Shown: positions 48,420 through 58,858 of the stretch, in pieces
Layout: every line of letters starts with the position of its first letter
Position numbering within the stretch: position 1 is the stretch's first letter
Assembly (NCBI GenBank): GCA_024336345.1
Contig: JANFOG010000008.1
Coordinates: 992,001-1,056,000, forward strand
Direction: 5' to 3'
DNA length: 64,000 nt
Origin: Mariannaea sp. PMI_226
Taxonomy: Eukaryota > Ascomycota > Sordariomycetes > Hypocreales > Nectriaceae
The notes under the pieces: generated by a model
What the model was told of the DNA's origin: nothing
What the model saw: the letters and a program-made list of their open reading frames with translations, nothing else
Database searches by the model: none
Made by a program: the position numbers and the translations under genes

Positions 48420-49282
48420 GCTTGGCAATTAATACAGAAGGAAGTGGTGGAAAAGACGGCGTTTCGGTTGGCAAAAGAGTAAATAAAGAAAAAAGTATGG
48501 TTGGCGATAGATCTGCGCATCCAGTCAGTGACGTGAGTTGATGTTAGTCTGTTGGGGCGGCGGCACAAATCGACCCATATGTGACCTGTTACTTACCGCA
48601 GCAGACAGCTGATCCAACAATCAGATTTGAAGTAAGTTAGAGATCAAAGGGACACTGGAAAACGCCAATTCCGAGAGCGGTCCGGTCAATTTTAAAGAAA
48701 TCGTCTGAACGGTACTGGTAGTGTCGGTTTCGGGCTAGTTAACCGGAGAATCCGAAACAAGAGCGAATGAGTCCGAGCTGCGCTGAAGAGAGGAATGCGA
48801 CGCTGATGAGATGGACAAATATCCTGCAGACGGCGAAACTAGCTTTGGCGTGTCGCAGAGCAAATATAATATGGTTGGATAAAGATGATTTGCAGCGGAC
48901 CAGTGAATTGCAGCGGATGGCTCTTGAGATTGGAGGAGCTGCTGTCCCAAAATAGCGATGCACGCACGGGGAGAGTGGGCACTCAAGCGTTGACCAAGAG
49001 ATGGTGAAGGCGAACCTTGCAGGCAAATCCGTGCAAAATAATTTGAAGCCGGAGATTTGGGGGGGGAAGAGACTGACAGGAGGGAAGAAGAGAAGGGAGG
49101 GAGGAAGAGGGGAAGATTTAAAGAGGATGAGGACTGACGATGAGAAGGAAGTCGGGGATCTTAGGTCGGGGATCTGAGGTTGGCAAGGTAGGCAAGGTAA
49201 GGTAAAGTAGGTTGGTACCTAGCTAGCTAAAGGTGACGTACCTTGAAGTAGGTGAGGCGACACGGATGGCAACTAGGGCGTG

Positions 49283-49315
49283 AGGACCACATCTGGACCA
49301 CATCTGGACCATTTC
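49283..49315. repeat. three copies of an 11-bp unit GGACCACATCT
   Basis: Two exact copies and one diverged copy (GGACCATTTCT) in tandem. Confidence 0.65.
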
Positions 49316-49790
49316 TGGCGGCTTCAGCGTGTGAAGGAAGTACTTCGTAGCGGCCACGTGCTTGGCATCTCGTTACAGACTCCTCACTGACTCCTCATAC
49401 ACAGTAGACGGGCTGTTTTTTGTGGCCCAAGGCGGCGGTACGTATGAGCCTACATTGGGCAAGCGTCACAGAGGTGAGGGCATGGGGATATGAGACCTGG
49501 GTCCAGCTCCAGGTCCAAGTTCCAGTTCCAGTGCCCTGTTTTCGCCTCAAGCCTCAGCGCTCAACCTTTTCGACGGCGCATCCGTCATTGCCTACATGCT
49601 GGGGCATTTTGAGTTTTCCGTTCCGTTATTTGTCGCTTTGACTACATAGTATTTACGCTCTGGCTCCTCGCCCCCTCCCCGTTGTGAGTCCAACGCGCTG
49701 CGAATGCGGTGCTACCGAAACTCAAACGTTCCCGGGTTCCCCCTGGGAAAAGGACCATCACATGCGCTCGCAAAACGCAAATCTAGGCCT

Positions 49791-49860
49791 GTCTTGTTCA
49801 GTCTTGACCAGCCTTGTCCGGTCCTGACCATTCTTGACCATTCTTGACCAATCTTGACCA
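49791..49860. repeat. seven tandem copies of a 10-bp unit, consensus TTCTTGACCA
   Basis: Successive decamers read GTCTTGTTCA, GTCTTGACCA, GCCTTGTCCG, GTCCTGACCA, TTCTTGACCA (twice) and ATCTTGACCA. The period is exactly 10 bp, one helical turn. Confidence 0.8.
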
Positions 49861-50161
49861 GTCGTATTCAACCCTGCCCGCAGTCTGGTCCATTTATCCT
49901 CTCCAATCATCCCCACACCGAAAAACCCTCCGCCGGCAAATACCAGCTACCTGTGGACCCTTTAGGGCGGCACGCACTTCAGCGGCGTCAGCCCGTCTGC
50001 CTCTGTGCCGTCTGATACCCCGCCTGAATTGAATTACGGCGTCTGTCATAGGTCATCTGCCCATAGATCTTCGATCCATCCAATAGCTCAGAACTTAAGC
50101 CAAACCACCCACTTTCGTACATCGTACAGTACATAACAAGCGTACACCAAGCATATCGCGT

Positions 50162-50213
50162 TGTGGTGGTTGTGGTTGTTGTTGTCGTCGTCGTCGTGCT
50201 GGTGGTGGTGGTT
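50162..50213. repeat. GGT/GTT/GTC trinucleotide microsatellite
   Basis: Compound triplet repeat in intergenic DNA. Confidence 0.75.
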
Positions 50214-51085
50214 ATGCCAGAAATCACGAGTCACATTGCAGGCTCAAGTCTCAGCCAACAAAGTCAAGACTTACTATTCCCCTTTCTCATAGACAACTTG
50301 GGTGCAATTTGTGTAGTCAGCGATTATTGTTTTCTCTTTTTTGCCCCTCCAATATTCAATGTTTATTGGGTGTGTCTACTGTATGTATAACGCAGCTTGA
50401 GCATTAGTGGCTGCTACAGTTCTCCTCGTCTAATGCCTCGTATTGTACATGCATTAGGTACTCCCTCCTGTAGTTCAAGGTAGGTAAAGGTAGCCTGACC
50501 AGGGCTTGCGCCCGATGCAGCACACACTTGCAGGAGGAATGCACAACAGACTCAAACCAGCCAAATAATGGTCACTGTAGACTGTAAAGCCTGACCAGGT
50601 TACTCTCATTCACATGATGGTACGGTACCAGTTACTGGGCTGGGGGGGAAATATCAACAACCTACCCAAAAATTCTCTGACCTTGCCTCAGGTGCCTTAC
50701 CCTACTTGCTTACTTGACCAGAGCTGGCCTGCATAACATTGCATAATTCACATGTGATCAACCACTGCTGGTGTCTTACTACAAGGTACCTACCTAAGGT
50801 ACCTAGAGTCGAGAAATACCAGCTGCATCAACATCCGAGAGCAGAACAGACGGCCGTGCGCTATCCAAAAATATCAACAGCTGTCGGCGATCAGTTGAAG
50901 CTCCGTACTCCGTACCACCATCAGATCTCGTGCTACTCTTCCCCTCTCAATGTGCCAACTCGCATCACCATCATTCAGCAAACGCGATAATCAAGCATGT
51001 AAATAATTATCTGGCATTCTTTTTTTCCATAATCCACAATGGCAATCCGTAATGGCAATTACCTAGGTACAGTACATTACATTCC

Positions 51086-52594
51086 CTACTCATCATCACT
51101 ATCCTCGTCATCATCCTCCTCCTCATCCGCTTCATCCTCGCTGTCCTCAGCACCCTCTGGTCGGGGTATCATCATAAACGCCGTCATGCACGTGATTCGA
51201 TTTTGCGTCTCATAAGTCCCCAATAACTTGCCCATTTGCGCCTCAGCATTGCCCTCCTTGCTTTGACCCTGCGCAAGCTCACTGCCCAATACCCGCCACA
51301 GGTAAATCCGCCCATCACTGCTTCCGCCCGCCACATATAGATTTGACGATCCCTCTGCTCCTTGGACAACCACAAAGTCCTTGATCCGGCTCTGAACACC
51401 ACCCGCTTTGCCGCCGACCTGGCCAATCAACTTGGCCAAAGGCAGCGGCGTAGAAGTCTTCTTATCTTTGTCATCTGGTTGCTCGACCTTCGAGAGGTCT
51501 TCGTCCTTCGTAGAAAAGAAGAGGATTCGGCCGTCCTCTGTTGCCACAGCAAGGACGGAAAGATCCGACTCTGAGTCCACGGAAACGTAGAAGAATTGAT
51601 GTATCTTGGTCCGGATGGTGCCCATCACTCGGCACTTGGGCACACTATCCATGCCAAACACCACAATATCTCGTTCGAAGCCGACAGCGAACTCATCTGC
51701 GCCATCGACGTTACCCCAGACCACATGCCGGCCCTCACCCGTTGAATATTTGCCCTCTCCGGCCTCCTGTAGCATGTCTCTGCTGAAGTTGAGCACACCC
51801 GCCTTCTTTCCAGTGACCAAGTTCCACAGTCGCATCGCTCGCTCGCCCTTGCTAACACTAATCATGAGCTTCATGCTCGGGTGGATTGCAAAGCTATTGA
51901 CGCCCGACGGCGTACCGCCAAAGGGCGCTGTGTCGCCGCTCGGTCGGCCCTGCGCCTTGGGAATTGGCGCCTTGATGTTGGAGAGCAGAGACCAGTCGCG
52001 GGTTCTAGTCACAGCAATGTTTGAGTCCTCGCTCGAGGACAATAACTTCGATCTTGTCGGAAAGTGTAGCCCTGTCACCGTCGACGAATGGTGAAGCAGC
52101 ACGCCCACCTCCCTGTTTTTGGGATTCTCAAGGATCGGTCGGGGTGCCACCTTGGCCAATATGTCTTGGTTCTTGCGGTTCGGCGGGTGTGCCGAAAGGT
52201 TGTAGACGTTGATTCTCTCATCGGTGCTGCCTGACGCAAGCAATACCTTCTGTGTCTGGCCGGGGACGGGAGCTGAAACTGGAGACACTGCCACACAGCG
52301 AATCGCCGAGGTATGCGCATTGAATAAAAAGGTGTCGGCAAACTCTGGCTCATCTTTGGGCCCAATTGTCGCGGTCAATCCGTGCAAGATTCGATCGTAG
52401 GACCCCACAACAATCTGAATCGTTTCTGTTGTCATGGTCGCTGGAGCGGTAGTCGTCGTCGCAGGTTGCTTTACTTTCTTGCCTTCCTTGACTTTCGCAG
52501 GTGCATTTGCCTTGACCTTTTTGCTGGGTTTCCTTTTGGCAGAGAGCTCGGAAGCAGGTTCCTGCACGATGACTTGTCTCTTTCTTTTGGCCAT
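51086..52594 (-). CDS. mak11: MAK11/PAK1IP1-like WD40 ribosome biogenesis protein
   Basis: Mak11 (Skb15 in fission yeast, PAK1IP1 in animals) is a WD40 protein for 60S ribosomal subunit maturation, acting with Rlp24 in the nucleolus. The single exon encodes 502 residues. A Lys-rich N-terminus (MAKRKRQ, KRKPSKKVK) fits nuclear targeting. WD blades include VVGSYDRILHGLTA, FNAHTSAIRCVAVSP, LLASGSTDERINVYNL, HHSSTVTGLHFPTRSKLLSSSED, NSFAIHPSMKLMISVSKGERAMRLWNL, then FAVGFERDIVVFGMD and VLAVATEDGRILFF. The C-terminus is an acidic run of Asp/Glu. Order and spacing match the family. A GATAA array lies about 110 bp before the start. The nearest upstream gene is the kinase in the same direction, 317 bp away. 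Confidence 0.85.
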   Translation of the reverse strand: MAKRKRQVIVQEPASELSAKRKPSKKVKANAPAKVKEGKKVKQPATTTTAPATMTTETIQIVVGSYDRILHGLTATIGPKDEPEFADTFLFNAHTSAIRCVAVSPVSAPVPGQTQKVLLASGSTDERINVYNLSAHPPNRKNQDILAKVAPRPILENPKNREVGVLLHHSSTVTGLHFPTRSKLLSSSEDSNIAVTRTRDWSLLSNIKAPIPKAQGRPSGDTAPFGGTPSGVNSFAIHPSMKLMISVSKGERAMRLWNLVTGKKAGVLNFSRDMLQEAGEGKYSTGEGRHVVWGNVDGADEFAVGFERDIVVFGMDSVPKCRVMGTIRTKIHQFFYVSVDSESDLSVLAVATEDGRILFFSTKDEDLSKVEQPDDKDKKTSTPLPLAKLIGQVGGKAGGVQSRIKDFVVVQGAEGSSNLYVAGGSSDGRIYLWRVLGSELAQGQSKEGNAEAQMGKLLGTYETQNRITCMTAFMMIPRPEGAEDSEDEADEEEDDDEDSDDE

Positions 52595-52911
52595 GATGTA
52601 ATGTTTCTCTGTTGTTGGTTCTCTGTTGATTTGTCCAGTGAAGCTTCGACAAGACAGTTACTAGAGGCGCCAGGAAAAAAAAAAGTTGGGCGGCCTGGGC
52701 CGATAAGATAAGATAAGATAGTGTATATCTATTGATGCATAACCCCGACTTCTGCATGCGATCCAGCACCGGACAAACTCCTTCACAAAAAAACAGATTT
52801 TGTATCTCATATGAGTCTAAATAAAGATAAATGCTGTGATTTCTACAGGTTGAGTATATGTTTATTATATATCCTATTGGATTTATAGTCACTCGACCGA
52901 CTTTTGGCTCA
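52595..52911. promoter_or_regulatory. MAK11 promoter interval
   Basis: 317 bp between the kinase stop and the MAK11 start on the minus strand. It must contain the kinase 3' end and the MAK11 promoter. It includes the GATAA array and an AT-rich half (52780-52880). Confidence 0.5.
52702..52720. repeat. four tandem GATAA elements
   Basis: GATA cores start at 52702, 52707, 52712 and 52717. GATAA is the core bound by fungal GATA factors (AreA/NIT2, SreA types), so this may be a regulatory cluster, or simply a microsatellite. Confidence 0.6.
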
Positions 52912-55900
52912 TCACCGTCGGCCATTCTCCGCACTGATATCTCGCTCCACCATCTCGATTGAGCCCAGGCTCGGAAATCGCTTCGTAAAATCCTTGATAT
53001 AGTCTTCCTTTTCCCGAGCAGTCATATCCAGCATAGGCTTTCCAGGAAGGTCAGATCCAACGAGTTGTTCGGAGGACGTGGTTGGCCGAGGTGGCTTGGG
53101 AGGCGGTACTGGATGACCGCTTGGGGGAAGACTGTTCAGATGAACTGGTTTCTTTGGCGGCTTGGGAGGTCCAGCTGATGATGCGAATGATGAGCTAGCC
53201 GCCCCATTCCCAGCAGGGAGACCACGTGAATGAGAAGAGAGCTCCATCCGTGATTTGGAAACAGATATCGGCTTCCTCGACAGCAAAGCAGGCTTACTTG
53301 GTTTGGTATCAACACTGTCCGTATATTTTCCGTAGCCCTGAGCAGTGCGTTGTACAGTTGAGGGTTTGTTCTCCTCATCCAACAAGCTCTGGACTCGGTT
53401 CTGGATGCTCGTAGTACGAGATACTCCGCCAATGCTCTTCGGAAACACAGTTGGTCCAGTGCCACCTACGGCGACCCGCTTTCGGTATTCGGCTTGTCCA
53501 GCAGCGACACGTTGCTCCTCTTCTTCAAGCTGGAGACGTTCCATCTCGCGACGCATCTCAGGCGTCATCTTATCTTCATCGTCGTGGAGTTGCCCATCAT
53601 CGCTTCGACCATCAGTTGCCTCGGAGCCGGCGATGGGAGTCAAGTCACGACGAGGGCCGTCTTTATGTGGTGATGAGGCCCTTCCGTCGCCGTAATTAGA
53701 AGTCGGAGAGTGTCCCTCAAAACGCTTAAACGCGTCTCCAAACTTGCCGACTAGGATATTTTTGTTTCCCGTCAGCGACGTAAGACTAGAACGCTTAATA
53801 GATCGAGCCCTATCTGCGTCCTCCATGCTTCGCAGAAATGCGATATCACTAGATTTCAAGCGTACGTCGTCATCTCCAGAAGGTTCAAGACTGGGTGATG
53901 GGGCTTGTTGCGAATGCTGAATGGTTCGACTTGGTGGGCGGGGTGCCGTCTCATTTTCACGAAGGAATTCTAGAGTGGTGGTTTCTAAGCTCGTGCTAGC
54001 AGGACGTTGCCGGTTGACTGATGGGTTGGCACGAAGGTTTGGTTCCAGAAAATCGAGACGGGGGCGGCCTCCCTCCAAAGATGGCCGAGAGGATGATGGA
54101 TGTCGGATATGGCCGGGCTGAGGCTGATAAGAAGAGACTCGTGACTTCGCGGCAGAGCGAGCGTCGTCCATGTGCCATTGGTTTGCAGAATGGTCAGGCT
54201 GTCTAGGCATACTGGAGGACCGAGAGTAATCTGAGGACAAACGGTGACTCGATCGATCCAGGTCCGCACGATACGATTCGACCGGTGGTGTGCTTGTCAT
54301 AGTACCAGTAGACACATATCTTGATGGGCCATGCGTTGAAATAGCTTGGAGCTCAGGGTTGTTACTTATGATGGATTGCGCTCGACTCATCTCGGATCTA
54401 CTAGGAGGGGCAGTCGCAACTCTTGGGACAGGTGGCTCTGCGGGGGGTGATACAATTGCGGCTTGGCGACCAACAGGAGTAACAGAATGTGTTCTTGACG
54501 CTGTTCTCGCGTGAGAGGTCGGAGCAGCAGCAGGTACGCCAAAGGCTTCATCGGCCAACCTTGCGGTTACTCGTTGGTTCAGGTCTGCAGAAACCTGGGG
54601 CGATGATGTGGTAGGCGAGGAAGAATCAAAGTCGAAATTGGCGCCTTTATCATGCAAAATCGAAAATTGATCGAGGGTAGGAAAGCGCGAGGATAACTCG
54701 TCGGCACCCGGTTTGGCCGTAGCTTTAGCATCTAGGGCAGCGAATGGATCTCCTTCAGTCTTCCTGATGGGAGAGGCGCCCGGCTTGTTTCCAGCTACTG
54801 ATGCAGTTGGTCTCCCTCTTCTCATTGGGACCACCTCAGGGATTATTTGTTTCTCGGGTGCGGCTCTGGAGAAGACAGCGCCGACAACGGGTGCCGACTC
54901 TACTCTGTGGTCTTTGGGCGGCGTGGTTTCGTGTCGTGTTGAGTCGGCGGGAGGGCGACCTGAATATATCTACAAATATGGTTAATCATCCGCCTTGGTG
55001 ATCATCTTAGAGTTCGACTTTGCTTACATCCTGAATCGGAACATCCTTTCCTTGCATGGCGCAACCCTCCTTGAGGACCTGGTAAATAGTTGGGCGGGCT
55101 TGCATATTTTCTCGCAACATTGAGGCTAAAATCTGTTAGCAACGAATGGTGTTGAATGGAAGTAATCATACCAATCAGTTTCTTAAGGCGATCAGAGAAG
55201 GTTGGATGGCTAGGAAACCTGTAGCTAGCATTTAGGATAGCCAATTGGCCCTGATCTTCAAAGGGTGTTGTATAGTAGCAGAGCTTGTACAGCAAAACTC
55301 CCAATGCCCAAATGTCGGACTTTTCGTTCATTGGCTGTTTGCGGTATACGTCAATCATCTCAGGACTTCGATATTGAAGAGTAGTGTGTTTCTGAACGTC
55401 TTCATCCATCAAGCGACACTCCACGACCGTAGTTGGGGCAGGTCGCGGAATGGCGGCAGACCCAAAGTCGCACAGCTTGAAACGCTTCGCATTTCCCTGG
55501 GTTGTAATGAGCACATTTTCAACTTTCAGATCACGGTGTAGCAACGGGGGCTTCAAGTAATGCATGCACGCCACGCCCTCAGCGATGTCGGTGAAGATAT
55601 TCAGAATCTCAGGTTCGGTGAGTCGATGCTGCAGTCGGGTATTCATAAAATCGATTAGGCCGCCACCGTTGCAGAATTCCATGAGTAGGAAGACCTCATA
55701 GCCGCCACCGCGAAGCTCAGAGGCATGGGAGTCGATATATGTCACGATCGGTCGGTGTCCCTTAAGACGCTTCATCGTCTCGACTTCGGTGCGCATGCCC
55801 CGCAAAGCCTCCTTATCCGGAACGGCGACTCGTTTGAGGACAGCTTGATCGGTGCCATCCACGGGCTGGGGCATCTTGACGAGGTAGACATGGGCAAAAC

Positions 55901-56081
55901 CTCCCTCGGAGAGGTATTTTTGGATTACGACGCGGTGGCTGCCGACCTGGATCTTGGTGCCTGGGGAGAAGGTGCCAACTGGAGCACCGGAACCTTGCGC
56001 AGGAGCAGGAGCGCCATAAGGGGCATGATGATGAGCTCGTTGGGCGGGATGCGGCGGGGGATGTTGGCCGTAGGAAGCCAT
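52912..56081 (-). CDS. Ark/Prk (NAK) family actin-regulating serine/threonine kinase
   Basis: Ark1/Prk1/Akl1-type kinases phosphorylate endocytic adaptors at cortical actin patches and drive coat disassembly. Exons 55172-56081, 55028-55125 and 52912-54969 give 1021 residues. The kinase domain (about 45-335) has a relaxed Gly loop LSEGGFAHVYLV, Lys83, HRDLKVEN (182-189), DFGSA (205-209), and YRSPEMIDVY, so it should be active. Exon 2 supplies the kinase end (MQARPTIYQVLKEG). The rest is disordered Ser/Pro-rich, with a DPFAALDAKA stretch, poly-Pro segments (PPKPPKKP, PPPKPPRP) that could bind SH3 proteins, a Glu-rich coiled-coil stretch (EMERLQLEEEEQRVAAGQAEYRKR), and an end with YIKDFTKRFPSLGSIE. 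The N-terminus is His/Pro/Ala-rich. The intron 2 and 3 borders are in phase 0. Confidence 0.88.
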
Positions 56082-58150
56082 GTCGATGATGGGATCTCGG
56101 AAGAGAGGAACAGGTATTGAGCGCAGGATCGAGGCGAAGTAGTTGAACGATGAGCCCGTCCGTCAAGGAGGCTTAGAGCCTAAGGGGTTTGCGGGCAAGA
56201 GTATCAGGACCAAAGAGGGGGAGGGAAATCAGACGTAGAAATGTAATCGAAGAAAAGGAATGGCGCAGTTGGAAACTCAGGCATTGACTCAGACACAATC
56301 AAGTGGTCAAGCAGATCAGGTTGGGCGCATTGTCGCGAGCAAAAATACATATGGTCAGAGTCGGTGGTTTATTGGAGGGAGAAACACATGGCCCCTTGGA
56401 TGCTCTGCTGGACGTGGGCTCAACCGTGGGCCTTTTCTGCACGCTTGCCTGGAGCTCAGCCTACCAAGACCTGCGTACTCCCGTACCGGTCTACCTCCCA
56501 GAGGTGCCTAGGTACGGTACCTTATATGACTGCCTATCTTAGGTAGGAAAGGAGGTACCTTTACCTACTTGGCCCTTACGGCTAAACATCGGCTAAGTTC
56601 AAACATAGTTCAACTGGAACAGACGATTACAGGCTCAACTCCGACCCCAAATGTCTAGTCACAGGCTGTCGCCACGAGCAGAGCCTCCAGTGCTCACATG
56701 CAGTAAGGGCGTCAAAACAAAGCCAATCGAATACTGGAAATATGATCATTATCAAAGTATTTTTTCTACACTTTATAAGCGTCTTTTTCTAGTTCTTTTA
56801 TTTTCATTCATCAACAACACACTAGTTTTTTGACAAGCCCCTTCGGCTGTCGTCAGCCTCAATGAGAAACACCCACCGGTTATCGCTCCCAAAATTTAAC
56901 GTCAGACAAGAACAGAACTTTGAGCAATTGCCACAAGCCACCAACACCACGGTGATGAAACCAGTTTCCAAGCGATTGGGTCTTTCGAATGGGTCCTCGG
57001 AAGTCCCTCAGCTATTTAACTACCGGATCTCGTCTCGGCCATACACCAGATCTAGCCAAATCCCCCACCCTGGGCTCTCGGCTGTCGCCCCCCATGTCAG
57101 CCAGCAGGGCTGTCCCAATATCCACCACCTTGGTAAAGCACCAGCCATTAGGCCCCCAAACCCTCCCCCATTCAATCCCCCCGTTCCCCGTCTCCGTTCC
57201 CCGTCTGAGAGCCGTTTGTCCCATCTGGATCCCGATCTACTTGACAGCTCTAGTTCCCGTTGAGCATGTCAAGGGTCCAAACCCAGCCCGCACCCGGGTG
57301 TGAAGTGCACAACTTGCACTCCCCCCCCTCCCCTTCCATCCCGCTCCCTCGATCCTCCCCAATCCACAATTCTCCAGATCTCTAATTGTTTGTTTGAACA
57401 TCAAGAATTTGCACTTGCGCGCGTCTATTCTTTGCCGCGCTTCCTTGTTTCCCCCCCATGACGACCCCAGCAGTCACTCATCCACCCCACCGCTTGAACA
57501 CAGTGGAAGAAAGGTGACACAGTACGATGTAAGCCACTGCTCTCTTGCTTATCCTCCACCACCTCTTCAACACAATGACCACTTCCAAGCTCGCCTTTGG
57601 CTTCCCAACTCTCTCTCTCAATTCAGTTCGCCTGGATTTAACTAGGGCCAGTAGACCTAACTCAAGCAATTGTTTGGTTGCACAAGCCACAATTAAAAGC
57701 AAATCGACCAGAGTCGTTCTTTTCTCAGGCCTTCACCCAACAAACCAGCGCCACAAACCCTTGCAATTGGTCCCCACCGCCAAGTCTCCTCCTGACCTCA
57801 TTCGGGGGGGTCACGGCTCTCCCTCACGTAAGGTCAGGCGTCCTAATCCACTCGAACTGTCCACGCAGCTGGGTTCTGGACGGTCTGTCCATACAGATAC
57901 GAGTACCGGCCATCCGCCTCGATACTTGCCGTCTCATGGTAGAGTCCAGCTGGATCCGCCTTAACCCTTGCAGCTTGCGCTGCACGTCGCGAGCATTTAT
58001 TACCTGGAACGCTGCACTTCTTCGTTGACATTCCGAATCTTACCTCTTTCAACCACAGCTTATTTTTTCACTCAAGCCGGCCCATCAAATTTGCTCGTCT
58101 CACGATCGCTCTCCCCATTATAGAGTTAAGACTCACATCGCCTTGTCAAA
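56082..58150. promoter_or_regulatory. 2-kb divergent region between kinase and CYSTM gene
   Basis: It must hold both promoters. GGTACC/TACCTA motifs crowd 56505-56575. From 57160 to 58150 it is C-rich and CA-rich; a 139-residue frame at 57545-57964 has no support. ATTATAGAG at about 58117 lies 30 bp before the CYSTM start and is probably leader rather than a TATA box. Confidence 0.45.
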
Positions 58151-58526
58151 ATGCCTGCTTCACAGACCGCTCTTCAAATGCCCCGCCAGCCGGCTCCCGT
58201 CGCGCAACCCGCCCGCAAACTCAGCGCTGCTCAACCCGTACGTGCAGTTCTCTCTTTCCGATGACTGGCGCCCCGCTGGTCGGACGAAGAGGTAACAATA
58301 AAGTCCCGTCAAGTCTAACACTCAATAACAGCGGCCCTTCGAGCCTATGTCCATGGAGCCCAAGCCCACCGTTGGCATGCGCGGTGGTAAGGGAGACGGA
58401 GGGGTACGACTTCGCCCGAATGTGCTTGACGGCATTATATTGTGCTAATCAAATAATACCTAGGCCATCTGCTGCGGCATCTGCGCTGGTCTCTGTTGCT
58501 TCGAGTGCCTCGACTGCTGCTGCTAA
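58151..58526 (+). CDS. CYSTM-type cysteine-rich transmembrane small protein
   Basis: A 73-residue protein in three tiny exons (58151-58237, 58332-58403, 58464-58526), easily missed by gene finders. The first exon gives a Gln/Pro/Ala-rich cytosolic N-terminus starting MPASQTALQMPRQP. The second gives PFEPMSMEPKPTVGMRGGKGDGG. The third gives the cysteine-rich tail AICCGICAGLCCFECLDCCC and stop. This end, after a Gly-rich linker, matches CYSTM modules, tail-anchored membrane proteins linked to stress and metal tolerance in yeasts and plants (family knowledge). All junctions keep phase: introns have GTACGT/GTACGA donors and CAG/TAG acceptors, with CTAAT-type branch points. Confidence 0.8.
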
Positions 58527-58858
58527 ACACATCCAATTCCAGAAAGGCGGGGCGGGGCTGGGGCGGGGGATGTCGATGCTTGCCTAGGTACTCTTCTTTG
58601 GGCGTTTTGGAGAGAGGCCACCCTAAAGTCGAATAATGCAAATGCATCGGCTCTCCATTACTGTTCTTATTTTGAATGATTTGTTTTTTTTTTGTCCTTT
58701 GATGCTTGATGATCGAATGACGCAAGACGCCTTAATGTGGATTGGTTGGCACGATTATACCATAGGATACGGTCCGACGACATAAATTGATACGCTTTTA
58801 GTGACAAGATAAATTGAATTTCCCTTTTTGCCAATTCGATGAAGGTTACTCTGGTCTT
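58527..58858. terminator. 3' intergenic region between convergent genes
   Basis: 330 bp between the CYSTM stop and the stop of the HeLo gene. AT-rich with a T run near 58682-58693; likely both polyadenylation regions. No gene was seen. Confidence 0.35.

Larger units (their letters stand above)
48420..51085. other. 2.7-kb intergenic region with tandem repeats, no gene seen
   Basis: It contains the INSIG promoter side and the MAK11 3' side. Repeats include an 11-bp unit (49283-49315), a 10-bp unit array (49791-49860), a GGT/GTT/GTC microsatellite (50162-50213), and GGTACCTACC motifs (49190-49255, 50780-50805). Frames here are short and featureless. Confidence 0.5.

Noticed and set aside
48420..48428. 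Three-residue extension of the INSIG gene
   Set aside because: It begins with TTG; the ATG at 48419 is used.
56263..56340. Possible tRNA from an A-box match (TGGCGCAGTTGG)
   Set aside because: No B box and no acceptor stem nearby.
57545..57964. 139-residue plus-strand frame before the CYSTM gene
   Set aside because: Composition fits a C-rich upstream region; no domain and no in-phase splice to the CYSTM exons was needed.
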